Shown here one piece after another: positions 16,345-24,529 of a stretch of DNA of 64,000 nucleotides. Source of the DNA: Pseudomonas sp. PDM04 (GTDB lineage: Bacteria > Pseudomonadota > Gammaproteobacteria > Pseudomonadales > Pseudomonadaceae); contig NZ_JACVAI010000006.1 in assembly GCF_014851765.1 (NCBI RefSeq), positions 474,774-538,773 on the forward strand. The letters are read 5' to 3'. Each line of letters starts with the position of its first letter. The first letter of the stretch is position 1. Made by a program: the position numbers and the translations under genes. The notes under the pieces were generated by a model. It was not told the origin of the DNA. It searched no databases and saw nothing but the letters and a program-made list of their open reading frames with translations.

Positions 16345-18402
16345 TCAGGCATCCGGTACAGGCTGGAACGGTGCTTCTTTATCCGTACGCTCCTTGGTGC
16401 CCCAGGCGGCGACACCGACCTTGAGCGCGAAGAACAGGATGCTGAAGACCACCAGCAGGAACAGCGCGGTCAGCGTGGCGTTGGTGTAGGCGTTGTAGAT
16501 CACGTGCTGCATCTGATCGATGTTCTTGGCAGGTGCCAGCACCTGACCGTTGGCCAGCGCATCGCTGTATTTCTTCGCCAGCGACAGGAAGCCGATCGCC
16601 GGGTTGGCGTCGAACAGCTTGATGAAACCGGCAGTCGTGGTGCAGATCAGCAGCCAGACCGCAGGCAGCATGGTCACCCAGACATAGCGCTGTCGCTTCA
16701 TCTTGATCAGCACCACGGTCGCCAACATCAGCGCGATACCCGCCAGCATCTGGTTGGAGATGCCGAACAGTGGCCACAGGGTGTTGATGCCACCCAGCGG
16801 ATCGATCACGCCCTGGTACAGCAGGTATCCCCACATCGCCACACAACCGGCGGTGGCGATCAGGTTGGCGGTCCAGGATTCGGTGCGTTTCAGCGCCGGG
16901 ACGAAGGAGCCGAGCAGGTCCTGAAGCATGAAACGCCCGGCACGGGTGCCGGCATCCACGGCGGTCAGGATGAACAGCGCTTCGAACAGGATCGCGAAGT
17001 GGTACCAGAACGCCATGGTGTTTTCACCCGGCAGGACACTGTGCAGGATCTGCGCGATACCGACCGCCAGGGTCGGCGCACCGCCGGCACGGGCCAGGAT
17101 GGTGGTTTCACCGATGTCCTTGGCCACGGCCTGCAGCGCTTCGGGGGTAATGGCGAAGCCCCAGCTGCTGACAGTCTGAGCCACGGTCACGGCATCGGAA
17201 CCGACGATGGCGGCCGGGCTGTTCATGGCGAAGTACACGCCGGGCTCGATCACCGACGCGGCAACCATGGCCATGATGGCGACGAAGGACTCCATCAGCA
17301 TGCCGCCGTAACCGATGTAGCGAGCATGACCTTCGCTCGCCAGCAACTTGGGCGTGGTGCCCGACGAGATCAGCGCGTGGAAACCGGACACCGCGCCACA
17401 GGCAATGGTGATGAACAGGAACGGGAACAGACCGCCCTTCCACACCGGACCGGTGCCGTCGATGAACTGGGTCAGTGCCGGCATTTTCAGCTCGGGCATG
17501 GTCACCAGAATACCGATCGCCAGGGCGATGATGGTGCCGATTTTCAGGAACGTGGAGAGGTAGTCGCGTGGAGCCAGGATCAGCCACACCGGCAATACTG
17601 CGGCCACGAAACCGTAACCGATCAGCATCCAGGTGATTTGTACGCCGGTGAAGCTGAACGCCTTGGCCCAGGCCGGATCGGCGGCAATCTGCCCGCCCAA
17701 CCAGATCGAACCGAGCAACAGCAACACGCCGATGACGGAAATCTCACCGATGCGGCCCGGACGGATGTAGCGCATGTAAATGCCCATGAACATCGCGATC
17801 GGGAGGGTCGCCATCACCGTGAACATGCCCCATGGGCTCTCGGCCAGAGCCTTGACCACAATCAGCGCCAGCACCGCGAGGATGATGATCATGATCAGGA
17901 AGCAGCCAAACAGCGCGATGGTGCCGGGGATGCGACCCATCTCTTCACGCACCATGTCGCCCAGGGAGCGACCGTTGCGGCGAGTGGAGAGGAACAGGAC
18001 CATGAAGTCCTGCACCGCACCGGCCAGCACCACGCCGGCAATCAGCCACAGCGTGCCGGGCAGGTAGCCCATCTGCGCCGCCAGGACCGGACCGACCAGC
18101 GGCCCCGCACCGGCGATGGCTGCGAAGTGGTGACCGAACAGGACGTGTTTGTTGGTTGGAACGAAGTCCAGACCGTCGTTGTTGAGCACGGCGGGCGTGG
18201 CTCGATTGGGGTCCAGTTGCATCACCTTGTTGGCGATGAACAGGCTGTAGTAGCGGTAGGCGACTAGGTAGATGGCGACAGCGGCGACTACGATCCAGAG
18301 GGCGTTGATCGCTTCGCCGCGGCGCAGGGCCACGACACTCAGCGCGAACGCTCCCAGAACAGCCACGGCAAACCAGGCGAGGTGTTTAGCCAGACGGGGC
18401 AT
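16345..18402 (-). CDS. cstA: CstA-family carbon starvation / pyruvate (peptide) transporter
   Basis: The 685-residue membrane protein has about 16-18 hydrophobic segments and clear CstA-family motifs: FGHHFAAIAGAGPLVGPVLAAQMGY, SSGTTPK near residue 345, and TRAGRFMLQDLLG. Family members in enterobacteria import pyruvate or peptides under carbon limitation. AGGAG lies 8 bases before the ATG. It is divergent from a histidine kinase/response regulator pair, and the 320-base region between holds a 22-base palindrome. This suggests the pair may control cstA. The substrate cannot be fixed from sequence. Confidence 0.9.
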   Translation of the reverse strand: MPRLAKHLAWFAVAVLGAFALSVVALRRGEAINALWIVVAAVAIYLVAYRYYSLFIANKVMQLDPNRATPAVLNNDGLDFVPTNKHVLFGHHFAAIAGAGPLVGPVLAAQMGYLPGTLWLIAGVVLAGAVQDFMVLFLSTRRNGRSLGDMVREEMGRIPGTIALFGCFLIMIIILAVLALIVVKALAESPWGMFTVMATLPIAMFMGIYMRYIRPGRIGEISVIGVLLLLGSIWLGGQIAADPAWAKAFSFTGVQITWMLIGYGFVAAVLPVWLILAPRDYLSTFLKIGTIIALAIGILVTMPELKMPALTQFIDGTGPVWKGGLFPFLFITIACGAVSGFHALISSGTTPKLLASEGHARYIGYGGMLMESFVAIMAMVAASVIEPGVYFAMNSPAAIVGSDAVTVAQTVSSWGFAITPEALQAVAKDIGETTILARAGGAPTLAVGIAQILHSVLPGENTMAFWYHFAILFEALFILTAVDAGTRAGRFMLQDLLGSFVPALKRTESWTANLIATAGCVAMWGYLLYQGVIDPLGGINTLWPLFGISNQMLAGIALMLATVVLIKMKRQRYVWVTMLPAVWLLICTTTAGFIKLFDANPAIGFLSLAKKYSDALANGQVLAPAKNIDQMQHVIYNAYTNATLTALFLLVVFSILFFALKVGVAAWGTKERTDKEAPFQPVPDA

Positions 18403-18722
18403 ACAAGATCTCCTGCCGACAGCTCGTGACTGCGGCGGTAATTTTTATAATTGTGTCCGCTGTGCGGAGCTGGCCCAATATCTGCGCATGGCGTCTACAA
18501 ATAAATCCGCGTTACTACGTACGTGGCATCTACGTAGTACTACGTAGATAGCCTCTAATCCCCCTCGAAATACAAACCCTGTGGGATCCGTGTTTCAACG
18601 GCGAGCCATCGGTCATTCCGCCCGGCAGCACTACTCCAGAAGCGTATCTTTGGCCTATGATGCCGGCCTTCGCCCACCGCCGCCCCGCCCCAGTCCCCTG
18701 CAGGAGCCAGGCAGGAGTACAC
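18403..18722. promoter_or_regulatory. Divergent cstA / kinase intergenic region with 22-bp palindrome
   Basis: This 320-base stretch holds no gene. A perfect 22-base palindrome covers 18528-18549, with half-site ATCTACGTAGT and its complement. A related half-copy (ACTACGTACGT) lies just to its left at about 18513-18523. The cstA side has an A/T-rich segment near 18440 containing TATAAA-like sequence on the minus strand. The palindrome is a strong candidate operator for a dimeric regulator, possibly the LuxR-type response regulator next door. Confidence 0.75.
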
Positions 18723-20084
18723 ATGCAGCTCAAACACAAAATCGTCGCCCTCGGGATTCTGCCGCTGGTGCTGGCGGTCGCGGTCATCTGCGCGCTGGTG
18801 ATTTCGCTCAATCGCCATCTGGGCGATCAACAGGCGCAACTGATCGAAGACAGCATCCTGGCGAGCAAGCGTGCCGAGCTGAAAAACTACGTAGAGATGG
18901 CCCAGAGCCTGATCGCGCCGCTGTACGACGACGGTCGCGGAGACGCACACGCCCAGCAGCAGGTGCTGGAGGAGCTGCGCAAGCTCAGCTTTGGCATCAA
19001 TGGCTACTTCTTTGTCTACGACCGCGATGGCCGCAGCCTGATGCATGCGCGGCAATCGGACCTCGTCGGGCAGTACCTCTGGGACATGAAAGACCCGCAT
19101 GGCCTGCCGGTGATCCAGGCCCTGCTCAAAAGCGCGCAATCGGGCGAAGGCTTTCAGCGTTATGCCTGGAACAAACCCTCCTCCGGCCAGGTGACCGACA
19201 AACTGGCCTACGTGGTGATGCTCGACCGCTGGGGCTGGATGCTCGGCACCGGCATTTACCTGGAAGACGTGGAGCGCGCCACCCAACAGGCGCGCGACGA
19301 GGTGGCCCAGGGCATCCGCACCACCATGCTGGCGATTGCGGCGGTCGCACTGGTGGCGGTGCTGTTCGTGTTTGCCAGCGGCATGACCCTCAACGTCAGC
19401 GAGCACCGCTTGGCGGACAAGAAGCTGCAACGCCTGACCCAGCGCATCGTCAGCTTGCAGGAGGAAGAGCGCTCGCGGGTTTCCCGGGAACTGCACGACG
19501 GCATCAGTCAGGTGCTGGTCTCCATCAAGTTCCAGTTCGAGCTGGCCAGCCTGGTCCTGGAAAAGGGCCAGGACCGGGGCCTGGGCATTTTGCGCGAGGC
19601 CACCGAACGCCTGGGCGAAGCGATTGGCGAAGTTCGCAGCCTCTCCCACGACTTGCGTTCCTCCCTGCTCGACACCCTCGGCCTCTCCGCTGCCATTGGC
19701 CAGCTTGCCGAAGAGTTCGAGCAACGCAGCGGCTTGACCGTGACCTACAACGACAACGAGTTCGATTGCCACCTGGTGGACGGCGCCGCCGTGGCCCTGT
19801 TTCGCATCGTGCAGGAAGGCCTGACCAACATCGAACGGCACGCGCAGGCAAAAAACGTCTCCATTACCCTGCGCGGCACGGCACAATCCATTCAACTGAC
19901 GGTGATCGATGACGGCGTCGGCTTTAATGTCGCCCAGGCCGAGCGCCATCAGGCCGGAATTGGCCTGCGCAACATCCGTGAACGCGTCGAACATTTCGGT
20001 GGGCGATTCGAGCTGATCTCGATTCCGGGCAGAACCGGGCTGGACGTGCTGCTGCCCATGAAAATGCCCGGCACCAAACGCTGA
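18723..20084 (+). CDS. Sensor histidine kinase with single Cache domain (NarL-type partner)
   Basis: The protein has 453 residues. A first membrane helix covers about residues 8-30. A periplasmic single-Cache sensor domain of about 160 residues follows (GYFFVYDRDGRSLMH, WGWMLGTGIYLEDVE), then a second helix (about 200-220). A HisKA_3 dimerisation domain has the phospho-acceptor His in SRELHDGISQ (about residue 258), and a HATPase domain ends the protein (GVGFN, GIGLRNIRERVE). GGAG lies 6-7 bases before the ATG at 18723. The response regulator follows after 18 bases. Cache domains of this type often bind small carboxylates. With cstA opposite, the ligand might be pyruvate or a similar acid; that is inference. 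Confidence 0.88.
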   Translation: MQLKHKIVALGILPLVLAVAVICALVISLNRHLGDQQAQLIEDSILASKRAELKNYVEMAQSLIAPLYDDGRGDAHAQQQVLEELRKLSFGINGYFFVYDRDGRSLMHARQSDLVGQYLWDMKDPHGLPVIQALLKSAQSGEGFQRYAWNKPSSGQVTDKLAYVVMLDRWGWMLGTGIYLEDVERATQQARDEVAQGIRTTMLAIAAVALVAVLFVFASGMTLNVSEHRLADKKLQRLTQRIVSLQEEERSRVSRELHDGISQVLVSIKFQFELASLVLEKGQDRGLGILREATERLGEAIGEVRSLSHDLRSSLLDTLGLSAAIGQLAEEFEQRSGLTVTYNDNEFDCHLVDGAAVALFRIVQEGLTNIERHAQAKNVSITLRGTAQSIQLTVIDDGVGFNVAQAERHQAGIGLRNIRERVEHFGGRFELISIPGRTGLDVLLPMKMPGTKR

Positions 20085-20102
20085 TTCGACAACAAGAGAG
20101 AG

Positions 20103-20744
20103 ATGCCCGTGATGAACCTGCCCTCCCCGATCCGCGTCGCCCTGGTCGACGATCACTCGCTGGTCCGCGACGGCATCAGGGCGTTGCTGTCGGTCATGGC
20201 CCCGCTGGAAGTGGTCGGTGAGGCCGAGAACGGTGCCGAGGCCATCGAGATGGTCGGGCGCTGCCAGCCGGACCTGCTGCTGGTCGATATCAGCCTCAAG
20301 GACATCAACGGCCTGGAGCTGACCCGCCTGCTGCGCAACCAGTATCCGGCGCTGAAAGTGCTGGTGCTGAGCATGTACGACAATTACGAATACGTGAGCG
20401 AATCGGTGCGTTCGGGCGCCAGCGGTTATGTGCTGAAGAACGCCCCGTCACGGGAAATCATCGCGGCCATCGAAGCGATTGCCAGCGGCGGGACCTTCTA
20501 CAGCGCCGAGATCGCCCAACGGCTGATCGCCGACAAAAGCACCGACAACGAGTTGACCCCGCGCGAAAGCCAGGTGCTGTACAAAATGGCCCAGGGCATG
20601 AACAACAAAGAAATGGCCCGGGACCTCGACATCAGCGTGCGCACCGTGGAAACCCACCGCCTGAGCATCCGTCGCAAACTCAACATCGACAAGCCGGCGG
20701 CGCTGGTCAAATACGCCATCGATCACGGGATCATTTCCAGGTAG
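20103..20744 (+). CDS. LuxR/NarL-type response regulator
   Basis: The 213-residue protein has an N-terminal receiver domain with the acidic pair DD near residues 16-17, phospho-acceptor Asp62 (LLLVDISLKD) and Lys near 115. A C-terminal LuxR helix-turn-helix follows (ELTPRESQVLYKMAQGMNNKEMARDL). It is the partner of the kinase 18 bases upstream. Another in-frame ATG at 20112 is possible. It probably binds DNA as a dimer; the 22-base palindrome upstream of the kinase gene is the obvious local target. Confidence 0.9.
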   Translation: MPVMNLPSPIRVALVDDHSLVRDGIRALLSVMAPLEVVGEAENGAEAIEMVGRCQPDLLLVDISLKDINGLELTRLLRNQYPALKVLVLSMYDNYEYVSESVRSGASGYVLKNAPSREIIAAIEAIASGGTFYSAEIAQRLIADKSTDNELTPRESQVLYKMAQGMNNKEMARDLDISVRTVETHRLSIRRKLNIDKPAALVKYAIDHGIISR

Positions 20745-20766
20745 CCCCACCCTGGCGACATGGCGG

Positions 20767-21207
20767 CTAATGCCCGCGAATGTAATGCTCCAGCTGGCGG
20801 ACCAGCTCGGTCTGCTCGACGATGGCTTCCTTGACCAGATCACCGATCGACAGCAGACCGATCAGTGCCCCACCCTCCAGCACCGGCAGATGGCGCAGAT
20901 GGCTGTCGGTCATCACCGCCATGCAGCGCTCGATGCTCTGCTGACTGTCGGCGGTCACCACCGGTGCGCTCATGATGTCGCGCACCGGCGTGCCCACCGA
21001 CGAACGCCCCTGCAGCACCACCTTGCGTGCGTAATCGCGTTCACTGACCACGCCCACCACCTGCCCCGCCTCGATCACCGGCAAGGCGCCGACATTCTTT
21101 TCCGCCATCAGCTTCAGCGCCTCCAGCACCATCTGGTCGGGGGCGATGCTGTGGACCTGCTGGTTCTGCACGATCTTGGTCTTGAGCAACTGTGCGGCTG
21201 TTTTCAT
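20767..21207 (-). CDS. Two-CBS-domain protein
   Basis: The 146-residue protein consists of two CBS domains (about residues 10-70 and 76-135), with typical ALPVIEAGQVVGVVSERDYAR and HLPVLEGGALIGLLSIGDLV segments. Stand-alone CBS pairs bind adenosyl compounds and regulate other proteins. It lies 37 bases downstream of nirD on the same strand and could be co-transcribed with nirBD. GGAG precedes the ATG. A direct role in nitrite reduction is not shown. Confidence 0.85.
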   Translation of the reverse strand: MKTAAQLLKTKIVQNQQVHSIAPDQMVLEALKLMAEKNVGALPVIEAGQVVGVVSERDYARKVVLQGRSSVGTPVRDIMSAPVVTADSQQSIERCMAVMTDSHLRHLPVLEGGALIGLLSIGDLVKEAIVEQTELVRQLEHYIRGH

Positions 21208-21244
21208 GTACGTCTCTCCTGCGCCGGCGCCATGGCGCTTGCCT

Positions 21245-21622
21245 TCAATAAACGCTGACTTCCACGGCGTCGCCGTTCAACCGCACCGGCCACACCCGCA
21301 GGCGCTGTTGCGGGTATTCCAGGCAGGTGCCGTCCTCCAGGCGGAAATGCTGTTTGTAGATAGGCGAAGCCACCACCAGATCACCCTTGATGCTGCCCAC
21401 CAGGCCACGGCCGATGACGTTCGCCCCGGATTGCGGGTCATGGTTGTCGATGGCGTAGAGGGTCTTGCCCTCGGCACCCGGCAGGTAGAACAGCGCCACC
21501 TGGGCGCCGTCGAGCCAGACGACCACACCGGAGTTGCTGACCAGGTCCTGTTGCGCACACACGGCCTGCCAGGCGTCGGTGTCGTTCAGGGCCTGTACGC
21601 GTTGGGTATTGAGTGGGCTCAT
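21245..21622 (-). CDS. nirD: NirD, assimilatory nitrite reductase small subunit
   Basis: The 125-residue protein has the Rieske-like fold of NirD (VCAQQDLVSNSGVVVWLDG, DNHDPQSGANVIGRG), without the Cys/His pairs that bind a Rieske cluster, as usual in this family. It works with NirB in the NADH-dependent reduction of nitrite to ammonium in the cytoplasm. Its ATG overlaps the nirB stop by four bases (ATGA). Confidence 0.93.
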   Translation of the reverse strand: MSPLNTQRVQALNDTDAWQAVCAQQDLVSNSGVVVWLDGAQVALFYLPGAEGKTLYAIDNHDPQSGANVIGRGLVGSIKGDLVVASPIYKQHFRLEDGTCLEYPQQRLRVWPVRLNGDAVEVSVY

Positions 21623-24183
21623 CAGACTGTCTCCTCGGTAACCGGGATAAGGTTGAGTTCGGCGGCCATGATCGGCCGGCGCTGACCGCGTTCCTGGACA
21701 AAGTGGATGTCCGGGTCCGGGCGTTTATCGTTGACGAAGGTACGGAAGCGCTTGAGTTTTTCCGGGTCTTGCAGGGCGTTGGCCCACTCGCATTCGTAAC
21801 GGTCCACCACCCATTGCATCTGCGCTTCGAGTTCGGCACCCAGCCCCAGGCTGTCGTGGATGATCACGTCCTTGAGGTAATCGAGGCCGCCGTCCAGGCT
21901 CTCGCGCCACACCGAGGTGCGCTGCAGTTTGTCGGCGGTGCGGATGTAGAACATCAGGAAGCGATCGATGTAGCGGATCAGGGTGTCATCGTCCAGGTCG
22001 GTGGCGAACAACTCCGCATGACGCGGGCGCATGCCGCCATTGCCAGCGATGTAGAGGTTCCAGCCCTTCTCGGTGGCAATCACGCCGACATCCTTGCTCT
22101 GCGCCTCGGCGCATTCACGGGTGCAACCGGACACCGCGAACTTGAGCTTGTGCGGCGAGCGCAGGCCTTTGTAGCGGTCCTCGAGGGTCAGGGCCATTTG
22201 CACGCTGTCCTGCACACCGTAGCGGCACCAGGTGCTGCCGACGCAGGATTTGACCGTGCGGGTCGACTTGCCATAGGCATGGCCGGTCTCGAAACCGGCG
22301 GCGATCAACTCCGCCCAGATGTCCGGCAACTCGTGCAACTGGGCGCCGAACAGGTCGATGCGCTGGCCGCCGGTGATCTTGGTATAGAGGTCGTATTTCT
22401 TCGCCACGACGCCAATCGCGATCAGCTTGTCGGCGGTGATTTCGCCACCGGGGATACGCGGCACCACGGAATAGGTGCCGTTTTTCTGCATGTTGGCCAT
22501 GAAGGTGTCGTTGGTGTCCTGCAGCGGCACCAGCGAGGCATCCATGATCGGCTGGTTCCAGCAGGAAGCGAGGATATTGCCCACGGCGGGTTTGCAGATA
22601 TCGCAGCCAGTGTGACCACGGCCGTGTTTGGCCAGCAGTTCTTCGAAACTGATCACCCCTTCGACCCGCACCAGCGCGTACAACTCCTGGCGGGTGTAGG
22701 CGAAGTGTTCGCACAGGCTCTTGTCGACACTGACGCCACGCGCCGTCAGTTCATGCTCGAAAACTTGCTTGAGCAAACTGGCACAACCGCCGCAACCGGT
22801 GCCCGCCTTGGTCTGCGTCTTGAGCACGCCCAGGTCGGTACAACCGCTGTCGATGGCCGAACAGACGGCGCCCTTGGTCACGTTGTGGCACGAGCAGAGG
22901 GTGGCCGACTGCGGCAGCGCGCCCGGGCCCAGGGTCGGTGCGCCTTCGGAAGACGGCAGGATCAGGGCGGCGGGTTCTGCCGGCAGGGCAATGGCGTTCT
23001 GCGCGTACTGCAGCAGGGTGTCGTAATAGCTGTTGTCGCCCACCAGCACCGCGCCGATGACGTGCTTGCCGCTCGCGTCCACCACCAAGCGCCGGTAGCT
23101 GGCGGTGGTTTCGTCGATGAACTGGTAGCTGCGCGAGCCCGGCGTACTGCCTTGGGCATCACCGATGGAGCCGACGTCGACACCCAGCAATTTGAGCTTG
23201 GTCGACATGTCGGCGCCCATGAACGGCTCCGCGACTTCGTTGCACAGTTGCGCCGCGACATTGCGCGCCATCTGGTAGCCCGGCGCGACCAGGCCGAACA
23301 GGCTGCCATTCCACGAGGCGCATTCGCCGATGGCGTAGATGGAGGGGTCGCTGGTCAGGCAATGGTTGTCGATGACCGCCCCGCCCCGCGGGCCGATCTC
23401 CAGCGCGCATTGCCGGGCCAGCGCATCCTGGGCGCGGATGCCCGCCGAGAACACGATCAGGTCGGTTTCCAGGAATAGCTCGTTGGCGAAATTCATCCGG
23501 TAGCGATAGGCCTCGCCCGCGCTGATCGACTGCGTGGCACGGGACAGGTGCACACCAACGCCCAGCCGTTCGATCTGCGCCTTGAGGGCCAAACCGCCCA
23601 TTTCGTCCAGCTGCACCGGCATCAGGCGCGGGGCGAATTCGACCACGTGGGCTTCCAGACCCAGGCTTTTCAGGGCGTTGGCGGCTTCCAGGCCCAGCAG
23701 GCCGCCGCCGACCACCACACCCCGCCGCGCATTGGACGCCGCTGCACGGATCGCATCGAGGTCTTCAAGGGTGCGATACACCAGGCGCGAATCGCCCTCT
23801 GCGCCTTCGACCGGCGGCACGAACGGATAGGAGCCGGTGGCCAGGATCAGTTTGTCGTAAGCGGTGTTGCCGTCGGCGGTCACCACCTGGCGACCGGCGC
23901 GGTCGATGTCCACGACCGGCACACCCAGGTGCAGGGTCACGCCCGGCCGTTGATACAGCGCGGCGTCACCGAGGGCCAGGGATTCGGCGTCGCGGCCGGT
24001 GAAGTATTCGGACAGGTGCACGCGATCATAGGCCCGCATCGGTTCTTCGCTGAAGACGTGAATGCGGTAATGCTCAAGCGCGCCCTTCTCGATCAACTGC
24101 TCGACGCAATGATGGCCGACCATGCCATTGCCGATTACGACCAGCGTTTGCAATTTGTTCAACGCGGCAACATTGGAGTTCAT
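21622..24183 (-). CDS. nirB: NirB, assimilatory NAD(P)H-nitrite reductase large subunit
   Basis: NirB transfers electrons from NAD(P)H through FAD and Fe-S to sirohaem and reduces nitrite to ammonium. The 853-residue protein has an N-terminal FAD/NAD domain (GNGMVG at residues 18-23). A BFD-like 2Fe-2S region follows (CSCHNVTKG, GTGCGGC). The sirohaem/4Fe-4S ligands are CVGSTWC (about 646-652) and CTREC (about 684-688). The frame is open upstream, but the ATG at 24183 begins the conserved NKLQTLVVIGNGMVGHHC and has AGGTG before it. A sigma-54 promoter and leader terminator lie upstream, so expression should respond to nitrogen status and nitrate/nitrite. Confidence 0.95.
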   Translation of the reverse strand: MNSNVAALNKLQTLVVIGNGMVGHHCVEQLIEKGALEHYRIHVFSEEPMRAYDRVHLSEYFTGRDAESLALGDAALYQRPGVTLHLGVPVVDIDRAGRQVVTADGNTAYDKLILATGSYPFVPPVEGAEGDSRLVYRTLEDLDAIRAAASNARRGVVVGGGLLGLEAANALKSLGLEAHVVEFAPRLMPVQLDEMGGLALKAQIERLGVGVHLSRATQSISAGEAYRYRMNFANELFLETDLIVFSAGIRAQDALARQCALEIGPRGGAVIDNHCLTSDPSIYAIGECASWNGSLFGLVAPGYQMARNVAAQLCNEVAEPFMGADMSTKLKLLGVDVGSIGDAQGSTPGSRSYQFIDETTASYRRLVVDASGKHVIGAVLVGDNSYYDTLLQYAQNAIALPAEPAALILPSSEGAPTLGPGALPQSATLCSCHNVTKGAVCSAIDSGCTDLGVLKTQTKAGTGCGGCASLLKQVFEHELTARGVSVDKSLCEHFAYTRQELYALVRVEGVISFEELLAKHGRGHTGCDICKPAVGNILASCWNQPIMDASLVPLQDTNDTFMANMQKNGTYSVVPRIPGGEITADKLIAIGVVAKKYDLYTKITGGQRIDLFGAQLHELPDIWAELIAAGFETGHAYGKSTRTVKSCVGSTWCRYGVQDSVQMALTLEDRYKGLRSPHKLKFAVSGCTRECAEAQSKDVGVIATEKGWNLYIAGNGGMRPRHAELFATDLDDDTLIRYIDRFLMFYIRTADKLQRTSVWRESLDGGLDYLKDVIIHDSLGLGAELEAQMQWVVDRYECEWANALQDPEKLKRFRTFVNDKRPDPDIHFVQERGQRRPIMAAELNLIPVTEETV

Positions 24184-24215
24184 AAGGAGCACCTGGCTAA
24201 AACGGTTCAAAAAGC

Positions 24216-24251
24216 AAAAAAAAACGCCTGAAACCTTGCGGTTCCAGGCGT
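24216..24251 (-). terminator. Leader terminator upstream of nirB (probable NasT/ANTAR-type attenuator)
   Basis: On the minus strand a 12-bp stem (ACGCCTGGAACC with GGTTTCAGGCGT, one G-U pair) closes a GCAA tetraloop and is followed by nine T. It lies between the sigma-54 promoter and nirB, with only 33 bases from the T-tract to the start codon. A full intrinsic terminator in a leader means the operon needs antitermination. Nitrate-assimilation leaders of this kind are controlled by ANTAR proteins (NasR in Klebsiella, NasT in Azotobacter and Pseudomonas). The ANTAR binding hairpins themselves I could not identify with certainty. Confidence 0.85.
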
Positions 24252-24383
24252 CTTTGCCTGTTCTTTTGCGGTGTTGAGCCCAGACAGCTATGCCTGATCC
24301 ACCGATGTTGCCCACGATTCGATCGTCGTTGACCGGGCGGGCTGCCCACTCGACTGCGTTGGTGGTGGGCCTGCCAGGTGTAT

Positions 24384-24399
24384 TGCAGTGATTGTGCCA
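24384..24399 (-). promoter_or_regulatory. Sigma-54 (-24/-12) promoter of nirBD
   Basis: On the minus strand TGGCACAATCACTGCA has the exact GG/GC spacing of the sigma-54 consensus TGGCACG-N4-TTGC, with two mismatches. The transcript would start near 24373, giving a leader of about 190 bases that contains the terminator hairpin. GTGCA half-sites at about 24491 and 24522 could belong to NtrC sites, but they are not convincing alone. The downstream end of the acyltransferase gene lies just upstream. Confidence 0.72.
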
Positions 24400-24529
24400 G
24401 ATCGCGCCAACCGTGCCTGAGCGCCCCGTCCTACGGGCATTCGGGCTTCAGGCATCCGCTCGAGAACACCGGCGCGTTTGCCTTCGCATAGTGCAAAACC
24501 GGGCGACGCGGCTTTATAAAAGTGCACGT

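Noticed and set aside
16504..18267. Long open frame opposite cstA
   Set aside because: It is antisense to a clear CstA gene, with His/Gln-rich composition typical of mirror frames.
18555..20156. 533-codon frame opposite the histidine kinase
   Set aside because: Mirror of a kinase with clear domains on the plus strand.
24491..24527. NtrC binding sites upstream of nirBD
   Set aside because: Only GTGCA half-sites are visible, without the full inverted repeat; not strong enough to list.
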